Assembly (NCBI GenBank): GCA_025094145.1 | Contig: JALLLS010000050.1 | Location: 1-64,000 of the forward strand | DNA from: Spinellus fusiger | Lineage: Eukaryota; Mucoromycota; Mucoromycetes; Mucorales; Phycomycetaceae | Direction of reading: 5' to 3' | DNA length: 64,000 nucleotides | Shown here: positions 53,335-64,000 of the stretch, piece after piece | Layout of the letters: every line of letters starts with the position of its first letter | Position numbering within the stretch: position 1 is the stretch's first letter | Program-made: the position numbers and the translations under genes | The notes under the pieces: model-generated | What the model saw: the letters and a program-made list of their open reading frames with translations, nothing else | Told to the model about the DNA's origin: nothing | Database searches by the model: none

Positions 53335-55598
53335 TCATTTTGTGTTTTTGCTCTTCATTGCCTTTTGGATTGTCATCAATAAACCAGGTCTGGCCCGGGA
53401 AGACAATTCAGGTACTATATCATATTTAACAGGTCTTGTTGCTACATTTGGCTTACTCTTTTTGAACAGAGTCTTGCACAACTTTAAAACATTAATATGT
53501 TTCTTTGGCTTTACACCGACAGAAGAGAACTGAACCTGCAGTTCACCAGTGCTTTTTTGTTTAAGTATGTATCTTTTAGTGGGTTCTGGGATAGACGTCA
53601 ATGATAACTTGCAGAGATTCTGCGTACTCGACAAAAAAAGCATAGTCAGGTCTTCGTACTGTTGATAAAGATCATTGGTATTGACAATATGGGTCGAAGG
53701 GCTTTTGCTTTTGCTGGAGGATGCATGACATTGGTTAGGAAAATGAGATATGCTACATAGTTTAGTTAAATCAGTAATGTTTGCTGTTTTTCTCTATAAG
53801 AGGGTAGAGAGTAGAGAGAGAAAGAGAGTTAGAAAGTTCACAGTCATTCATCCAGTAAGTTAAGTAGGCTGGACTTGTTCTCCACTTCCTATGTGTAATA
53901 TCATCCAAATACCTTGTCTTCTTCTTTCTTCAGCTTCTCCTCCTCCTTGAGGAATTTTCTGTGTTCTCTTCTATACCTATCCTGCTCTCTTCTGCTTTTC
54001 TTTCTTTCTTTCTTGCTTGCTTCTTCCTTGAGACCCGCCCGTTCTTGCTGCTCTTCCTTGAGACCCGCCCGTTCTTGCTGTTCTTCCTTGAGACCCGCCC
54101 GTTCTTGCTGTTCTTCCTTGAGACCCGCCCGTTCTTGATTTTCCTCTTCTTCAATATTCTTCTTTTCACCGAGTTCATCACCATCGAGTTTAATCACAAT
54201 GATCCCTATGGCTGGATCCTTCTTTTGCACCCCTTTTGTAGTGTCGAGAGTATCATTTCCTTTCAATTCGATGTATTTCTCATAGTTTTTATACTCTTTT
54301 ATCCTTTCGAGTTCTTCAAGGATTTGGTGCATTTCATGAGATCTTACAATCGAGTTTTTGATTTCGATATCAGATATACTTTTTGGCACTGCTTTACGTG
54401 TCACCTTGTTAATAGGACTGGAAAGTATAGAGGGCTTTTCACATGTGTTTGCTTCTTCACAGATGTTTGCCTTTTCATAGAGGATTGGATTATGACAGCT
54501 GGTGGATTTTGGCTCTGTAGGTGCCTCAGTGGATGTGAACCATGGATGAGCAAGACACTCTTCGGCTGTCAATCGGTCTTTTGGATCACTTCTGAGAAGA
54601 CCTCCGATTAAATCACAAGCCTCGATGGACGAGGTATACAAAGGGACATAGTCAACATTACAGATCAATTTGAATAAGTTTGGCATGACTTCAGATTGGA
54701 AAGGAAGGGTTCCAGATAGCATTGAGTATAGAATGACTCCACAGCTCCACATGTCTGCAGGTTGACCTTCATAGGGTGTTGCAGTCACCATCTCTGGAGC
54801 AGCATAGTAGGGACTGCCACAATACTCTCGCATGAGATTGTCACCATCAATGGTTCGACCAAAGCCAAAATCACATAGTTTCATGTGGTTGTTTTCTGTA
54901 ACAAGCACTGTATTCAGTGAGTAGACGGATATAAATCAAATGGAACCTACCATTCTCAGGCTTCAAATCGCGGTGAACAATGTTATTCTATGGTAGTGTT
55001 GAGTTTTGGGTGAACAAGAGATGTTAGTGTGTGTGTGTATGTGTTTTTTTTTCATAGCAAAAATATCTAGTGATATCTGTCTATTTACCTTGTGTATATA
55101 ATCAACAGCCTCAATGATTTCTTTAAACCACACCTTGGCTTGTGTCTCGCTCAAATGATGTTCTCGCTTCAGAAGTTTATAGAGTTCGCCACCATCCATG
55201 TATTCCATTACAATAAAAAGATTGACACCATCGTCGATGACTTCAATAATATCGATAATATTGTCGTGTTTTAATGATGAAATGAGCTTTTTGCAGATGT
55301 CTCTTTCGTTGTTAGCGTGCATAATTTGATCATCGTTGACAAATGAGGACATGTCCATGACTTTGATAGCAACAATTCTGTTGGTATCCTTTTGTTTGGC
55401 CACATAAACTTTTCCAAAACTTCCTTGTCCAACGATACGTAAGATAATGTATCTAGAGTCGAGTTGTGATTGTTTTGTCTTCTTGCATAGGAATAAAAAT
55501 AGAGATGAGATGATTTTGGTTAATTGGAATGATCGTCGCTCTTTGCTGGATATCTTTCCTGTGCTAACCTCTGGCTGTCGATTGCGAAAAAACTTCAT
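53335..55598 (-). CDS. AMPK/SNF1-related (CAMK-group) Ser/Thr kinase with glutamate at the T-loop position
   Basis: Exons 55598-55089, 54987-54951, 54907-53913 and 53793-53335, about 666 aa. Kinase motifs: GQGSFGKVYVA, VAIKVMD (ATP-binding Lys), HRDLKPEN, DFGFGR, YYAAPEM, WSCGVILYSMLSGTLPF. The PYEGQPADMWSCGVILY segment and CGSP-Y-AAPE loop place it near AMPK/SIK/BRSK/NIM1 kinases. In those kinases the loop reads T-x-CGSP with the Thr phosphorylated by LKB1-type kinases; here it is REYCGSP, so Glu (about residue 210, bases 54827-54825) replaces the Thr. After the domain come four RAGLKEEQQE repeats and a highly charged stretch. Reading on without the last splice gives a stop at 53901 (…VFG); splicing the GTATTT donor at 53912 to the AG near 53794 adds 153 residues in frame, with a basic, possibly folded C-terminus. 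I prefer the spliced form. Confidence 0.85.
54022..54138 (-). repeat. 30-nt in-frame repeat (RAGLKEEQQE), four copies
   Basis: Four consecutive 30-nt units, nearly identical at DNA level, in the charged tail of the AMPK-related kinase. Confidence 0.95.
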
Positions 55599-56010
55599 GT
55601 TGAACTGATTATAGTGGTTGAGGTGTATATAATGCAAAGAAGAAGAGGCTGGACCAAACTGCCTATGTGGTATTTAAACAGGTTCCTGTTTTCTCTACAA
55701 ACATAGCAAACGAATTCAGCCTGCATCAAAATTATAGTAAAGAATTTGGCATTATCCATAGCGCAGGACTTAATCGCTGTCCACATATGTGCTATGACTG
55801 TAAGAAATGCTTTCCAACCCCCCAGTCAACATTAGACAAACAGACGTCTTAATACTAGTGCTTTTTTTTTACTCTACGTGCTAAAGAAGACCTCTTTATA
55901 TTATTTTCATCACTCATCTATGGCCAGAATATCCTTATGCTTCACGGACAAGTCACATTTGAGAGAAATGCTATGCCACCACCAGCTGCTTATCTTTTAC
56001 AGGAGATACT
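55599..56010. other. Region between divergent genes
   Basis: A short non-coding stretch between the kinase start (minus strand) and the next plus-strand gene. Frames here are not convincing, though the second gene could begin upstream of 56011, near MPPPAAYLLQ at 55974. Confidence 0.5.
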
Positions 56011-56997
56011 ATGCAACAAAAACAATCGACGCTTCCTTCTATCTTGGCACTACCAGCACAGCCCAACTATTCTGCTACAGCCCAGTTTGATACAGAAGAC
56101 CATGCGTATTCAGCAGAGAATACCCCATTAACACCACAGCCTTTAGCTACAAAACAGCGTTATGTAAAGCGTCATCGTTCTGCCATGGCTGAACATTCTA
56201 CAGAGAAGCTCATGGCAGCTCCTAAGGATATTAAATTGGACAGTACAGTCTATCATAAAACCATACCTAAACATGCGTAAGGTGGCATCTGTTAAAAGTG
56301 GCCTACTAATACTGGTAGGAAACGATGTTTGGAACTTCATTCAGAGATCATTCATGACCAAGCATTCTTACAGTCTATGTGTATAAACTGGGAAAACAAG
56401 CTCAGTCAGCTCAAGGTAGTGTGTTTTAGCGTGTAGTGGTGTTTTATGATATGCTTATATTTCTGTTATTATTCCTGTTACTATTCCTGTTACTATTTCT
56501 ATCTCTATTTCCATTTCCATTTCCATCTCTATCACTGCTATTATCCACACCATTCTCCCTAGGCAGACGAAGCAATGCTACAACAAATGTACAGTCTGAC
56601 AGAACGGGATGTTGCAGGCGTTCAGCCTCTATTTACAGCAACAGCCAAACAACCACCCAAGCAACCGGTCACTCTGCCCATACAACATTCTTCGTCTCCT
56701 TTGAAAATTAAAAACACTGTCAAACCACCTGCGACGCCCTCTACAGCAAGAGTTACATTCACAAAAGACACTATTCCAGCACCAGGGAGCACATGTTATG
56801 ACACTAGGATTGCTGGTTCTAGCAATAGACGAAATGGGGATTGGCACGAAGCCATGGAAGACATGCATTCTGTCGATCCTTCCAAAGACACCGGCAATGT
56901 GGAAGAGATAGCAGAAGACATTGAAGACATTGAAGATGAAGATACCGCAAGAAGAGCACTGACTTATATGCTATCAGAATACGGTGGCATCTCATAA
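56011..56997 (+). CDS. Small protein of unknown function with an acidic C-terminus
   Basis: Three exons, 56011-56276, 56319-56415 and 56563-56997, in phase, about 265 aa. The N-terminus is Pro/Gln/Thr-rich. The middle exons encode a helical stretch containing CLELHSEIIHDQAFLQSMCI and WENKLSQLKADEAMLQQMY, likely coiled coil. A basic Pro/Thr-rich part follows, and the C-terminus is strongly acidic (EEIAEDIEDIEDEDTARRAL) before ending YMLSEYGGIS. No enzyme motif, signal or membrane segment. I do not recognise the family; the ordered helix and the conserved-looking C-terminal end suggest a real protein-interaction role, which is inference. The 3' end converges on the metallopeptidase gene only about 160 bp away. 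Confidence 0.65.
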
Positions 56998-57157
56998 GCA
57001 CAATGTAGTAACTATTATTTAACACGGATAGTCCTTTATTTATTCCATAAAACTAGTACAATAAATGGAATGCACGAAAAAAAAAAGTCTTTTCATCCAT
57101 TTTTTCATTTTTTCATTATTATTATTATTTTCTTTTTCTTTTTCCTAGGCTGTTTTG

Positions 57158-59062
57158 CTACTCGATGTCATACTCAGCAGGATAGAAAGGTCTGATATCA
57201 ACAGGAATGCCTTTTTGAACAAATATTAGATCCAAGCCGAGTAGGATGAGAAACTCACCTAAGTGTTCAATACGATCCAACTGAACTTTAGTGTCTGCAT
57301 CAATAACACCGTACTGTTTGACGAAACTAGTCACAGCTTCTTTATCACCATTGCCTTGGAGGATCAGAATATCCCGTGTCAAGTCAGAAACAGCCTGCTC
57401 AATAAGATCAAAGTTCACACGGAAACGCTTTGTGTCTTGGTCGCAGGAGAATCCACCCTTCTCTAGCAGGTAGTTCAATTGACAGGCCTAAGATAGATGG
57501 AAGGAAAGGGTTATTTCCTTTGGTTATTTCCTTTGTCATTTGCTGGTGTTTCCTCTTTTCTTATTTCCTTGCCTGTCCTAGTCCATGGGCTTCTTGGATA
57601 CCAAAGCGGATGCTACGGAATGCAGAGGCCAAGTAGGTTACCCAGAACTGTTTGCAGGTAATGTTATCAATGGTGCCACAGTTCACCAACAATGAAGCAG
57701 CAAACAAACCAGCAATATCTATCTATCAGTGACTCTTCATTAGCCTTGGTCACTCACCAGCCTTGGCCTCCTCTATGGCAGAGTGATATTCTTGGAGCTT
57801 GGAGCGCACCGTCTCCCCTGCAAGTGTGTGGTGAGGACCATTGGAATGGCACACTTCATGGAGAAGAATGTGTGTTGTGAATGCATCTTTGTCCAAATAC
57901 TCTATCTGATCACGGGCAAGGATCTCAAGAGCAATGGGTGAAAGTACATGAGCAAACTTTCCTTCTTGTACATTCTTAATCAATACAAGTTTACTACCGC
58001 CGTGCTTGATAGCCTCTTCATCATTGGGTAGGTTGTAAGCTGCTGTCATTGGCACCTAGAAGATCCAATGAGTCAGTCAATCCACACTGTCCACTTACAG
58101 CAACATCACCACCAGAGTACAGCTGGTTGACTACGACAATGGGGGCTGCTACCAGCTCAGTGTTGCGATACTTCTCGGGAACTGGCAGATGATCCTCAAC
58201 AAACTGCAGATCAGAGAACTTCTCCAACAAGACAGAAGAAGCTGGATCTCTGACATGGACATAGCACTCAAAGGCACTCTTGTAACCAAACATGGCATCT
58301 GTGTACACCTCATAAGGACCCACTGTCACTTCAAGTGTGTTGGTTTTTCCAAGACGAAGCCAGTCAAGTTCAGAGACAAGGTATTGGTTGGACTCGAGAG
58401 CATCAGCACGAGAACGCAAAAAGGTCTCCATGCGTGTTCCCTCTTCTTCCTGGGGATGTTCTCCCTGGCTCAGTGACTCGGCTGCCTCTCTCATGTACTT
58501 TGCTGCCTGTCCCAACAAGTCCCCATAGACATGACTGTAGGGAACTGCCTTTAGTGTAGTGTCTCTCTGGATAACAGTGTAGAAGCTCTTGGCCTGTGCC
58601 TGTTCCTCAGCAGACAAGGTGGTAAGCCAAGACTCGAACTCTTCTTTGGTCATATCTTCAGGATAAAAGTTGCCTCCTTCAGGACGTGAAGGGACATTTT
58701 CAATAAAGGGAGTGTTATTGTCTTCGGAAGCCTATTTGTGTCTATCAATACCTTTGCTCTATTCTACATGTAGCATTTCTACAACTCTTAATGAATCGGT
58801 GCATTGACTTTACCCAGGGTCCTTTGTACATATCAAACAAAAGAGCGAGATCCTTGTCCTTGCCCTCGTGCAGCTGTTTCTGTAGTGCTTCATTACCAGA
58901 CCATGCCTGGCGCAGGTAGATTTGATCAAACAATTTACCCGCCTTGATCAACGTACGAAGAGCCACCTTCTCGTGGCGGGTGAGATGGGATACGTCAGCC
59001 GTGCACTTGTACAGGGCATACTGGGAGAGACGGCTGGACAGTGATTTTGGCACAGCAGACAT
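57158..59062 (-). CDS. M49-like (dipeptidyl peptidase III-related) zinc peptidase
   Basis: Exons (minus strand) 59062-58783, 58721-58099, 58055-57758, 57718-57573 and 57487-57158, about 558 aa; the first junction is uncertain. The zinc site reads HILLHEVCHSNGPHHT (His367, Glu368, His371) with a downstream EEAKA-D helix supplying the usual second Glu ligand. Classical DPP III has HELLGH with one extra residue; this protein has the shorter HExxH and an HEVCH-x-x-GPH pattern that I recall from the M49-type domain of plant Nudix-linked proteins. I therefore call it M49-like rather than DPP III proper. No signal peptide, so probably cytosolic, removing or cutting short peptides; substrate unknown. 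The 57488-57572 intron has a GC donor (GCAAGG): only this joins GLGQ to ACQLNYLLEKGG in frame. Confidence 0.85.
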
Positions 59063-59399
59063 ACTTGGGCTTTTGTTTATGTATAAATGTAGAAGGAAGA
59101 AAGATACGGGGGTCTGTGGATGTGTATTATAAAATAAACAATAAAATAAACAATAAAATTAAAGCCTCACCCAACAAAACACATCCGCTTTTTTTTTTCT
59201 TAAGCTCGTTGTTCTTCCCTATCGAGTGATCCCATTCATCGGATAGATTATTCAAGAGGAGAGGGATCCTGTAGCCCACATGAGGAGCCAATCAGAAAAC
59301 AGTGTTCATCAAAACAGATGCATATTTTCTTGTTTTTTTTTTCTTTTTTCTTGTGTGTGTGTGTGTGTGTTTTTTCCCTCTCTTTCTATCCCAGTTTCT
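59063..59399. other. Intergenic region with a (GT)n run
   Basis: Between the metallopeptidase start and the REI1 stop, both on the minus strand. It has poly(T) runs and a (GT)n run at about 59353-59371, and no gene. Confidence 0.65.
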
Positions 59400-60853
59400 C
59401 TAGATGGGATTCTGGGTTCTTGCACGGAGATTCCTCAGACGATTGCTTTTAATGCCCACTCTGCGCTGGAATTCCTGCTGGTATTTGGCCTCTTGGATGC
59501 CTTGGACTGTGCGTTGGACTGCTTCTTCCTGTCCCTCAGTGATGGCTAGATGACGTCTCTCCTTACGACGCAGTGTTTCTGGGGCTCCCTCCTCCGCTGC
59601 CTCAATGACCTTGACATCTTCCTGTGCCAGTGGATGGGTGTGACGCTGCTTAAAGTATCGCATGAATTTGCGATGACCCAAACGTACACCGCTGCCAAGG
59701 ACAAGTGTGTCTGCATACGCCCCAGGGGTGTCCTCCTCAGACCCACTTTCTTCAAAGGGCTCAAAGTCATAGAAGGCCAAGAGTTGTTCTGGGTCTTCAG
59801 TATCATCATAGGCCATCTTGCAATGTCCCTTGTCAGCCTAAGAGAGAGAGAAGAAGAGAGAGAGAAGAGAGAGAGAGAACACCTTTATGTATTAGAGGAG
59901 AAGGTGCGGATTTTTTTTTTCTGTAGAGAAAGAGGGTGTTGTATACACTCCACATCTGCTTACCATATGGCTTCTTACTGCTTCTACACTCTTCCATTCC
60001 TTTCCACGTCCATTGCAGTAGAGACAGATGCCATTGTTGATCTTTGAGGCTAGATACAGCACCAGTCCTTCGACATCTTTCAGGTACTCTCTGTCAGGCA
60101 GGAAGAATCCGTGGGTCAGGTACATGTGGGATAGATTGTTTTCAAGAGTATCGCTTGTGTGGGAGCAGAACAGACAGCGGGCACTGGGGTGTGCTGTGGC
60201 TGTCATTGGCTCTACAAGGCCCTCCTCCTCCATGTCTGAGTGATCAGAGAAGAGTCGACCTTCATTCTGCACTCTAGCCAATGCACTCTTCCCAAGCAAG
60301 GCTCTCTGCTCAGTTTCTTGGTGTTTACGAGACTGGACATGATTCACAAATGCATTCTCGGTGCCATAGTACTTTCTGTCATTGTTGTGGCCGTGTGAGA
60401 TGGGACATGGCTCAGAAGAAGAGAAGCCAGCACTTACTTGCAAGTAGGACATTCATAAACGAGACCTGACCTTTCTTCTTGTTCTCTGCCAATGGCCTGT
60501 TGTGCTGCTCTGTGTCAATGGCCTGTGTGCTGTATCTCCCACTCTATTATCTGTTATCTTACCAAGTACTTTATGAGCAAACTGCTCAGCGTCAATAGGT
60601 GCAAGTTCAGCAATCTTTCTCTTGAGGTTATACTTGTGCCAGCTATTGTTGTTGTTGTTGTTGTTGTTGTTGTCATGGTAGAGTAAGAATACAACAGAGT
60701 CTATGGGTGGTCTATGACTTACTCTGTGCGATAATGGGCTCTCTGTCTATCTCCTGTAGGGAATGCTACTTGGCATGCTAGACAGGTAAATACAGTACTT
60801 TTGGGTACAATGGTGGGTCTGGTTTGGACAGGAAGGGGTTGAACTAAAGACAT
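59400..60853 (-). CDS. REI1: REI1/ZNF622-like zinc-finger protein, 60S ribosome maturation
   Basis: Exons (minus strand) 60853-60723, 60642-60563, 60483-60438, 60375-59964 and 59837-59400, about 368 aa. The order of C2H2 fingers matches REI1: FTCLACQVAF ... HYRTDWHKYNLKRK; YECPTCKKYYGTENAFVNHV ... RKH; CLFCSH ... HMYLTHGF; and CLYCNGRGKEWKSVEAVRSHM ... KGHCKMAYD. The C-terminus has the conserved GHRKFMRYFKQRH and ends in RNLRARTQNPI. In yeast this protein acts in the cytoplasm on late pre-60S particles, helping recycle the ARX1/ALB1 export factors. The start at 60853 (MSLVQPLP) is preferred; an in-frame ATG at 60904 would add 17 residues. An in-phase alternative acceptor exists near 60467, so the third exon could be shorter. 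Confidence 0.92.
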
Positions 60854-62817
60854 AGGACTTGGGGTGAAGAAATGAGTCAGCATGGAAAATAGAACTAAAT
60901 GCATTCAAATAACAAGTCACTTGCGCAGTAAAGCCGTCCCATTCTCCTACACCCCTTCTTTAGGCTCCTTTTTTTTGTATATTATAAATATATTATATTG
61001 TATAAACATAAGACAATAAAGTGACTGGTTCTTATCACATGACATTCAAGTCACCTGATGGCAGACGAGACGACACTTTCTTTGATTTGCTATTGTCATG
61101 AAAGAGAATGTAGTTGTGACAAGTTCTTCTTCCATGGGGACTGCTGTTCTATCTTTTGACCTTAACAGTAGCTGAATAAGTCTTACTGCGTAACAAGTCA
61201 ACCCATGACTAAGGTTGTGGGTGACCTCTCTTCTCAACTCAGACTGTTTCCGCAGTAATGAACCCACACCCAATTGTCCTTTCTTTTATGCTATTGCAGG
61301 TATCTGTAAAGTCATATTACAAGAACAGACACACTATGATTCTACCATATTAAACCCAATTCATACTCAGAGTATGTCTACACACCGGGATATTTTCTGG
61401 CCTTTAAGCGGTGATATCTCCTTCCTTTTAAGTAAAAGAATAAACGCACCTTTTATGGCTCTGTGTTTAAAATCGAAAGGTCTGCGGATATCCAAATAAT
61501 TGTTTCCTTTTGTAGTATACCTCACTATCAAATTGTATTATCAATAGAATATAGTGTTGATGAATAAAATTGTTTATTGTAATAGTATAGATAATAGTAT
61601 AGTATTTACTATAGATACTGCCCAAGTGCATTCTCTTATAGCAATAGAATCCACACCCTAAAAGCCTTGTGCTTTATCCTTGGGAGATAGATAACTATGC
61701 TCAGGAGTATACCCTAGACAGTATAGACAGTATAGATGACCACCTGAGACTGACTTGAAAGGAGTCTTTACTTGCCTATTAACAATACAATGAGTGTCTT
61801 GTACATTAGAATAAGCCATAGCCCAGATGAAGACACTGCTTACCTTTTTATCACTAGAATAGTCTTTGGTGGTATCTAAAACTTCCTTCTATTGTTTCTC
61901 TTTGTTAATAATAGCACATTACCTTGCTCAGCTATGCCCATCTTGACAAACACTTGAGTGTTAAGTTGTATGTGCAGTGTGAGAAATAACAGAATAATAA
62001 CAGACCAGAGAATAGAAAATATTTTCATTCTGGTGAGGTATCACTTTAGCCTTTACTTTCCTATAATTAATTCAAAATTCATAAGTTAGATTTACAAGTC
62101 AAACAATTCACTCTCCATTTGCCTTGGGTCTAAAGTCCAGTATTAGAAACAATGCTTTGTTATCATTAAGCACCACTGTTAATACCAGTTACAATAACAT
62201 AGTTACTGAAGTGATTATGAATATTGAGTCAATAAATGGCTATACTACTCTTAATATAAGTGAGTTTGGTTCTATTTTCTGTACAATGACCACTAGAATT
62301 AACTCTATAAGTTCTGTAATACATCTTTCTTAAGCAGTGTTATACTGCAAATACTGTGGGCTTAAGGATAACACATTATGTTAAACATTAAATTCGGTGA
62401 CTGAATTATAATTGTGGGGTGATTCTTGTTCTATTTCTTGTCTTTACAGCCAATTCTATACTTTTTAATTACAAAGTCAGTAGCCGTTGCTAAAACAGGC
62501 AAGTAGAGTTTGAAATTGTTCATTTAAACATCGAAGAAGCATTTTCAAACACATTAGCCAATCAAATAAATATTACGATTTTATTCTCAGAATATTTCCT
62601 TATATATCTCAAAAATCTTTGGGTGTGTAGGCCGAAAGATAGCCAGTCCACACAAAGTCACTACCCCTTTACTCAGCAGCAACATCCTCTTCTGCCAACC
62701 CAGTCTGAGTTTTAATTATATCATCTTTATTGAATGTCCGTGATGCCTCCATGGATGTGTGTGTGTGTTTTTTTTAGCTCCTTGCTGCTTCTCTTTCTAT
62801 ACCCTCCTGCCCTTAAA
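60854..62817. other. Intergenic region carrying the dispersed repeat, copy B
   Basis: Non-coding as far as I can see. Short frames at 61046-61499 overlap the repeat and have no motif. The last 60 bases before 62818 are T/C-rich and probably the promoter of the peptidase gene. Confidence 0.6.
61430..62640 (-). repeat. Dispersed repeat, copy B (inverted relative to copy A)
   Basis: The reverse complement of this stretch matches 19000-19690 at four or more ordered anchors (see copy A). Copy B is longer, with about 450 and 140 extra bases between anchors; this could be the fuller version. Weaker similarity may continue down to about 61250. No coding frame, inverted ends or LTR structure is apparent. 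Confidence 0.75.
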
Positions 62818-64000
62818 ATGCACCAGAAATTACCCACACGTCAGAACGTAAAGAGTGTTTTATCACACTTTACTCCTCAACAAGGCATTATCTATCTATC
62901 AGGCCAGGTGCTGACAGAGAGAGACGATACTGACGTTGAACAGCCCTTTCGTCAGGAGAGCAACTTCTTCTACGTGACAGGTAGGGAGTGATGAATAGAG
63001 CCAAACAAACAAACAAACAAACAAACACCTCTTCTTTCGTTCGTCCGTTCGTTTTTCCTTTCTTCCATAGGTGTCCCTGAGCCTGGATTCCATGTCATTA
63101 TCGATATTATTACCCAACATATTCAGCTCATAGCCCCCAATGTGAACCCCGACGATGTTATGTGGATGGGTATGCCTGACGACCTAAACACTTTAATGAA
63201 CAAATACGACGTCGATGAGGTGTTGTATGTCTACCAGCTCGAGAAGCATTTGGAGGCTGCTTCTACTGTCTATACTCTTCCCAACACAAAACACGACTTT
63301 AGCCCTTCAGTCTCATTGGCCGACACAAAGGCTCTTTCTGTTGCCTTTGGTGAGGCACGCGCTGTCAAGAAAGAGTGGGAGGTCGCATTGATACGCCATG
63401 CCAACACCATCTCCTCCAATGCCCATATCAAACTCATGCAAACAGTCGAGGTGGGATCTAATGAGAATCAACTGTACGCACTCTTCTTATACGAATCAGT
63501 TCGTCACAATGCACGCTTCCAGGCCTACTATCCTATTGTGGGTGTTGGCATGAATGCTGCTACATTGCATTACAACAAGAACAATGCACCCATTCAGCAT
63601 CCCACTGATCTTGTTTTGGTGGATGCTGGTGCTGAATACAACTGCTATGCCTCGGATATTACTCGTGTATTTCCTGTGGGGGGTAAATTCACACCTGAGG
63701 CTGCTGCCATCTACACCATTGTACTGAACATGCAAAAGGCCTGTTTGGAGAGATGCAGGGCGGGGGTTCCCTGGGAAGAGGTCCACCAGACAGCTGTGGA
63801 GGTGGCATGTCAGGGCTTGGTGGACATTGGTATTTTGGTAGGTGATCAACAGGAGATCATGGACAAGGACGTGGTGGCTGCCTTTTATCCACATGGTGTT
63901 GGCCATATGCTTGGCTTGGATGTGCATGATGTGGCTGGGTATCCAGCAGGCGTGCCTCGTATCGACCGTCCTGGGTACCGCTACCTGCGCATGCGTCGTA
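62818..64000 (+). CDS. Xaa-Pro aminopeptidase/prolidase (PEPP type), 3' end outside the window
   Basis: Exon 1, 62818-62980, joins exon 2 from 63071, which stays open to the window end, giving about 364 residues of an incomplete protein. The start ATG follows a T-rich leader. The N-terminal domain (RQESNFFYVTGVPEPGFHV) is the creatinase/prolidase N-domain. The pitta-bread metallopeptidase domain follows, with DAGAEYNCYASDITRVFP supplying two Asp ligands and PHGVGHMLGLDVHD supplying the His. The two C-terminal Glu ligands should lie beyond 64000. Family members use two Mn ions to release an N-terminal residue next to proline. No signal or mitochondrial peptide is evident, which suggests a cytosolic enzyme. 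Intron 1 has an AAAC tandem run. Confidence 0.92.

Noticed and set aside
61046..61499. Overlapping plus and minus frames of 75-94 codons
   Set aside because: They overlap the edge of the dispersed repeat, have no motif, and the plus frame begins at GTG rather than ATG.

Overview
The window looks like a nuclear contig from an early-diverging filamentous fungus, most likely Mucoromycota (inference). The gene set is fungal: DED1-type helicase, REI1, GUP1, SPT4, ArfGAP and RCK-type kinase. Genes are split by many short introns of about 45-140 nt, usually with CTAAT/CTAAC-like branch points. Intergenic DNA is very AT-rich, promoters are pyrimidine-rich, and a classical E2F is present, a factor generally missing from Dikarya. 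I read about sixteen supported or likely genes on both strands, most of them only after joining exons by eye, so boundaries are models.

Left part (1-23 kb): a small acidic protein; a DED1/DDX3-like helicase carrying three RanBP2-type zinc fingers and a 42-nt-repeat tail; a tiny broken UPF0047-like exon; a ten-exon mRNA-guanylyltransferase-like protein on the minus strand that lacks the catalytic lysine and has a glutamine-rich tail of about 1000 residues; an RCK/MAK-type kinase; a SANT-domain protein; and a BAR-PH-ArfGAP-ankyrin protein.

Middle part (23-46 kb): a complete SPT4 gene hidden in short exons; a Q/M-rich low-complexity protein; a Tc1/mariner element with perfect 25-bp ends but a broken transposase; a GUP1-type MBOAT gene; a large disordered protein of unknown function; and an E2F gene. 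Long AT-rich stretches separate them.

Right part (46-64 kb): a gene-poor AT-rich stretch with a 265-bp MITE-like element; an RCC1L-like gene; an AMPK-related kinase whose activation-loop threonine is a glutamate; a small unknown protein; an M49-like metallopeptidase; REI1; a diverged dispersed repeat whose other copy lies inverted at 19 kb; and the 5' part of an Xaa-Pro peptidase running off the end.

There are no operons. Several genes share mRNA metabolism as a theme: helicase, capping-enzyme-like protein and SPT4. REI1 acts in 60S ribosome maturation. Their proximity is probably coincidental. The strongest candidate for something undescribed is the capping-enzyme-like pseudoenzyme at 7381-12008.
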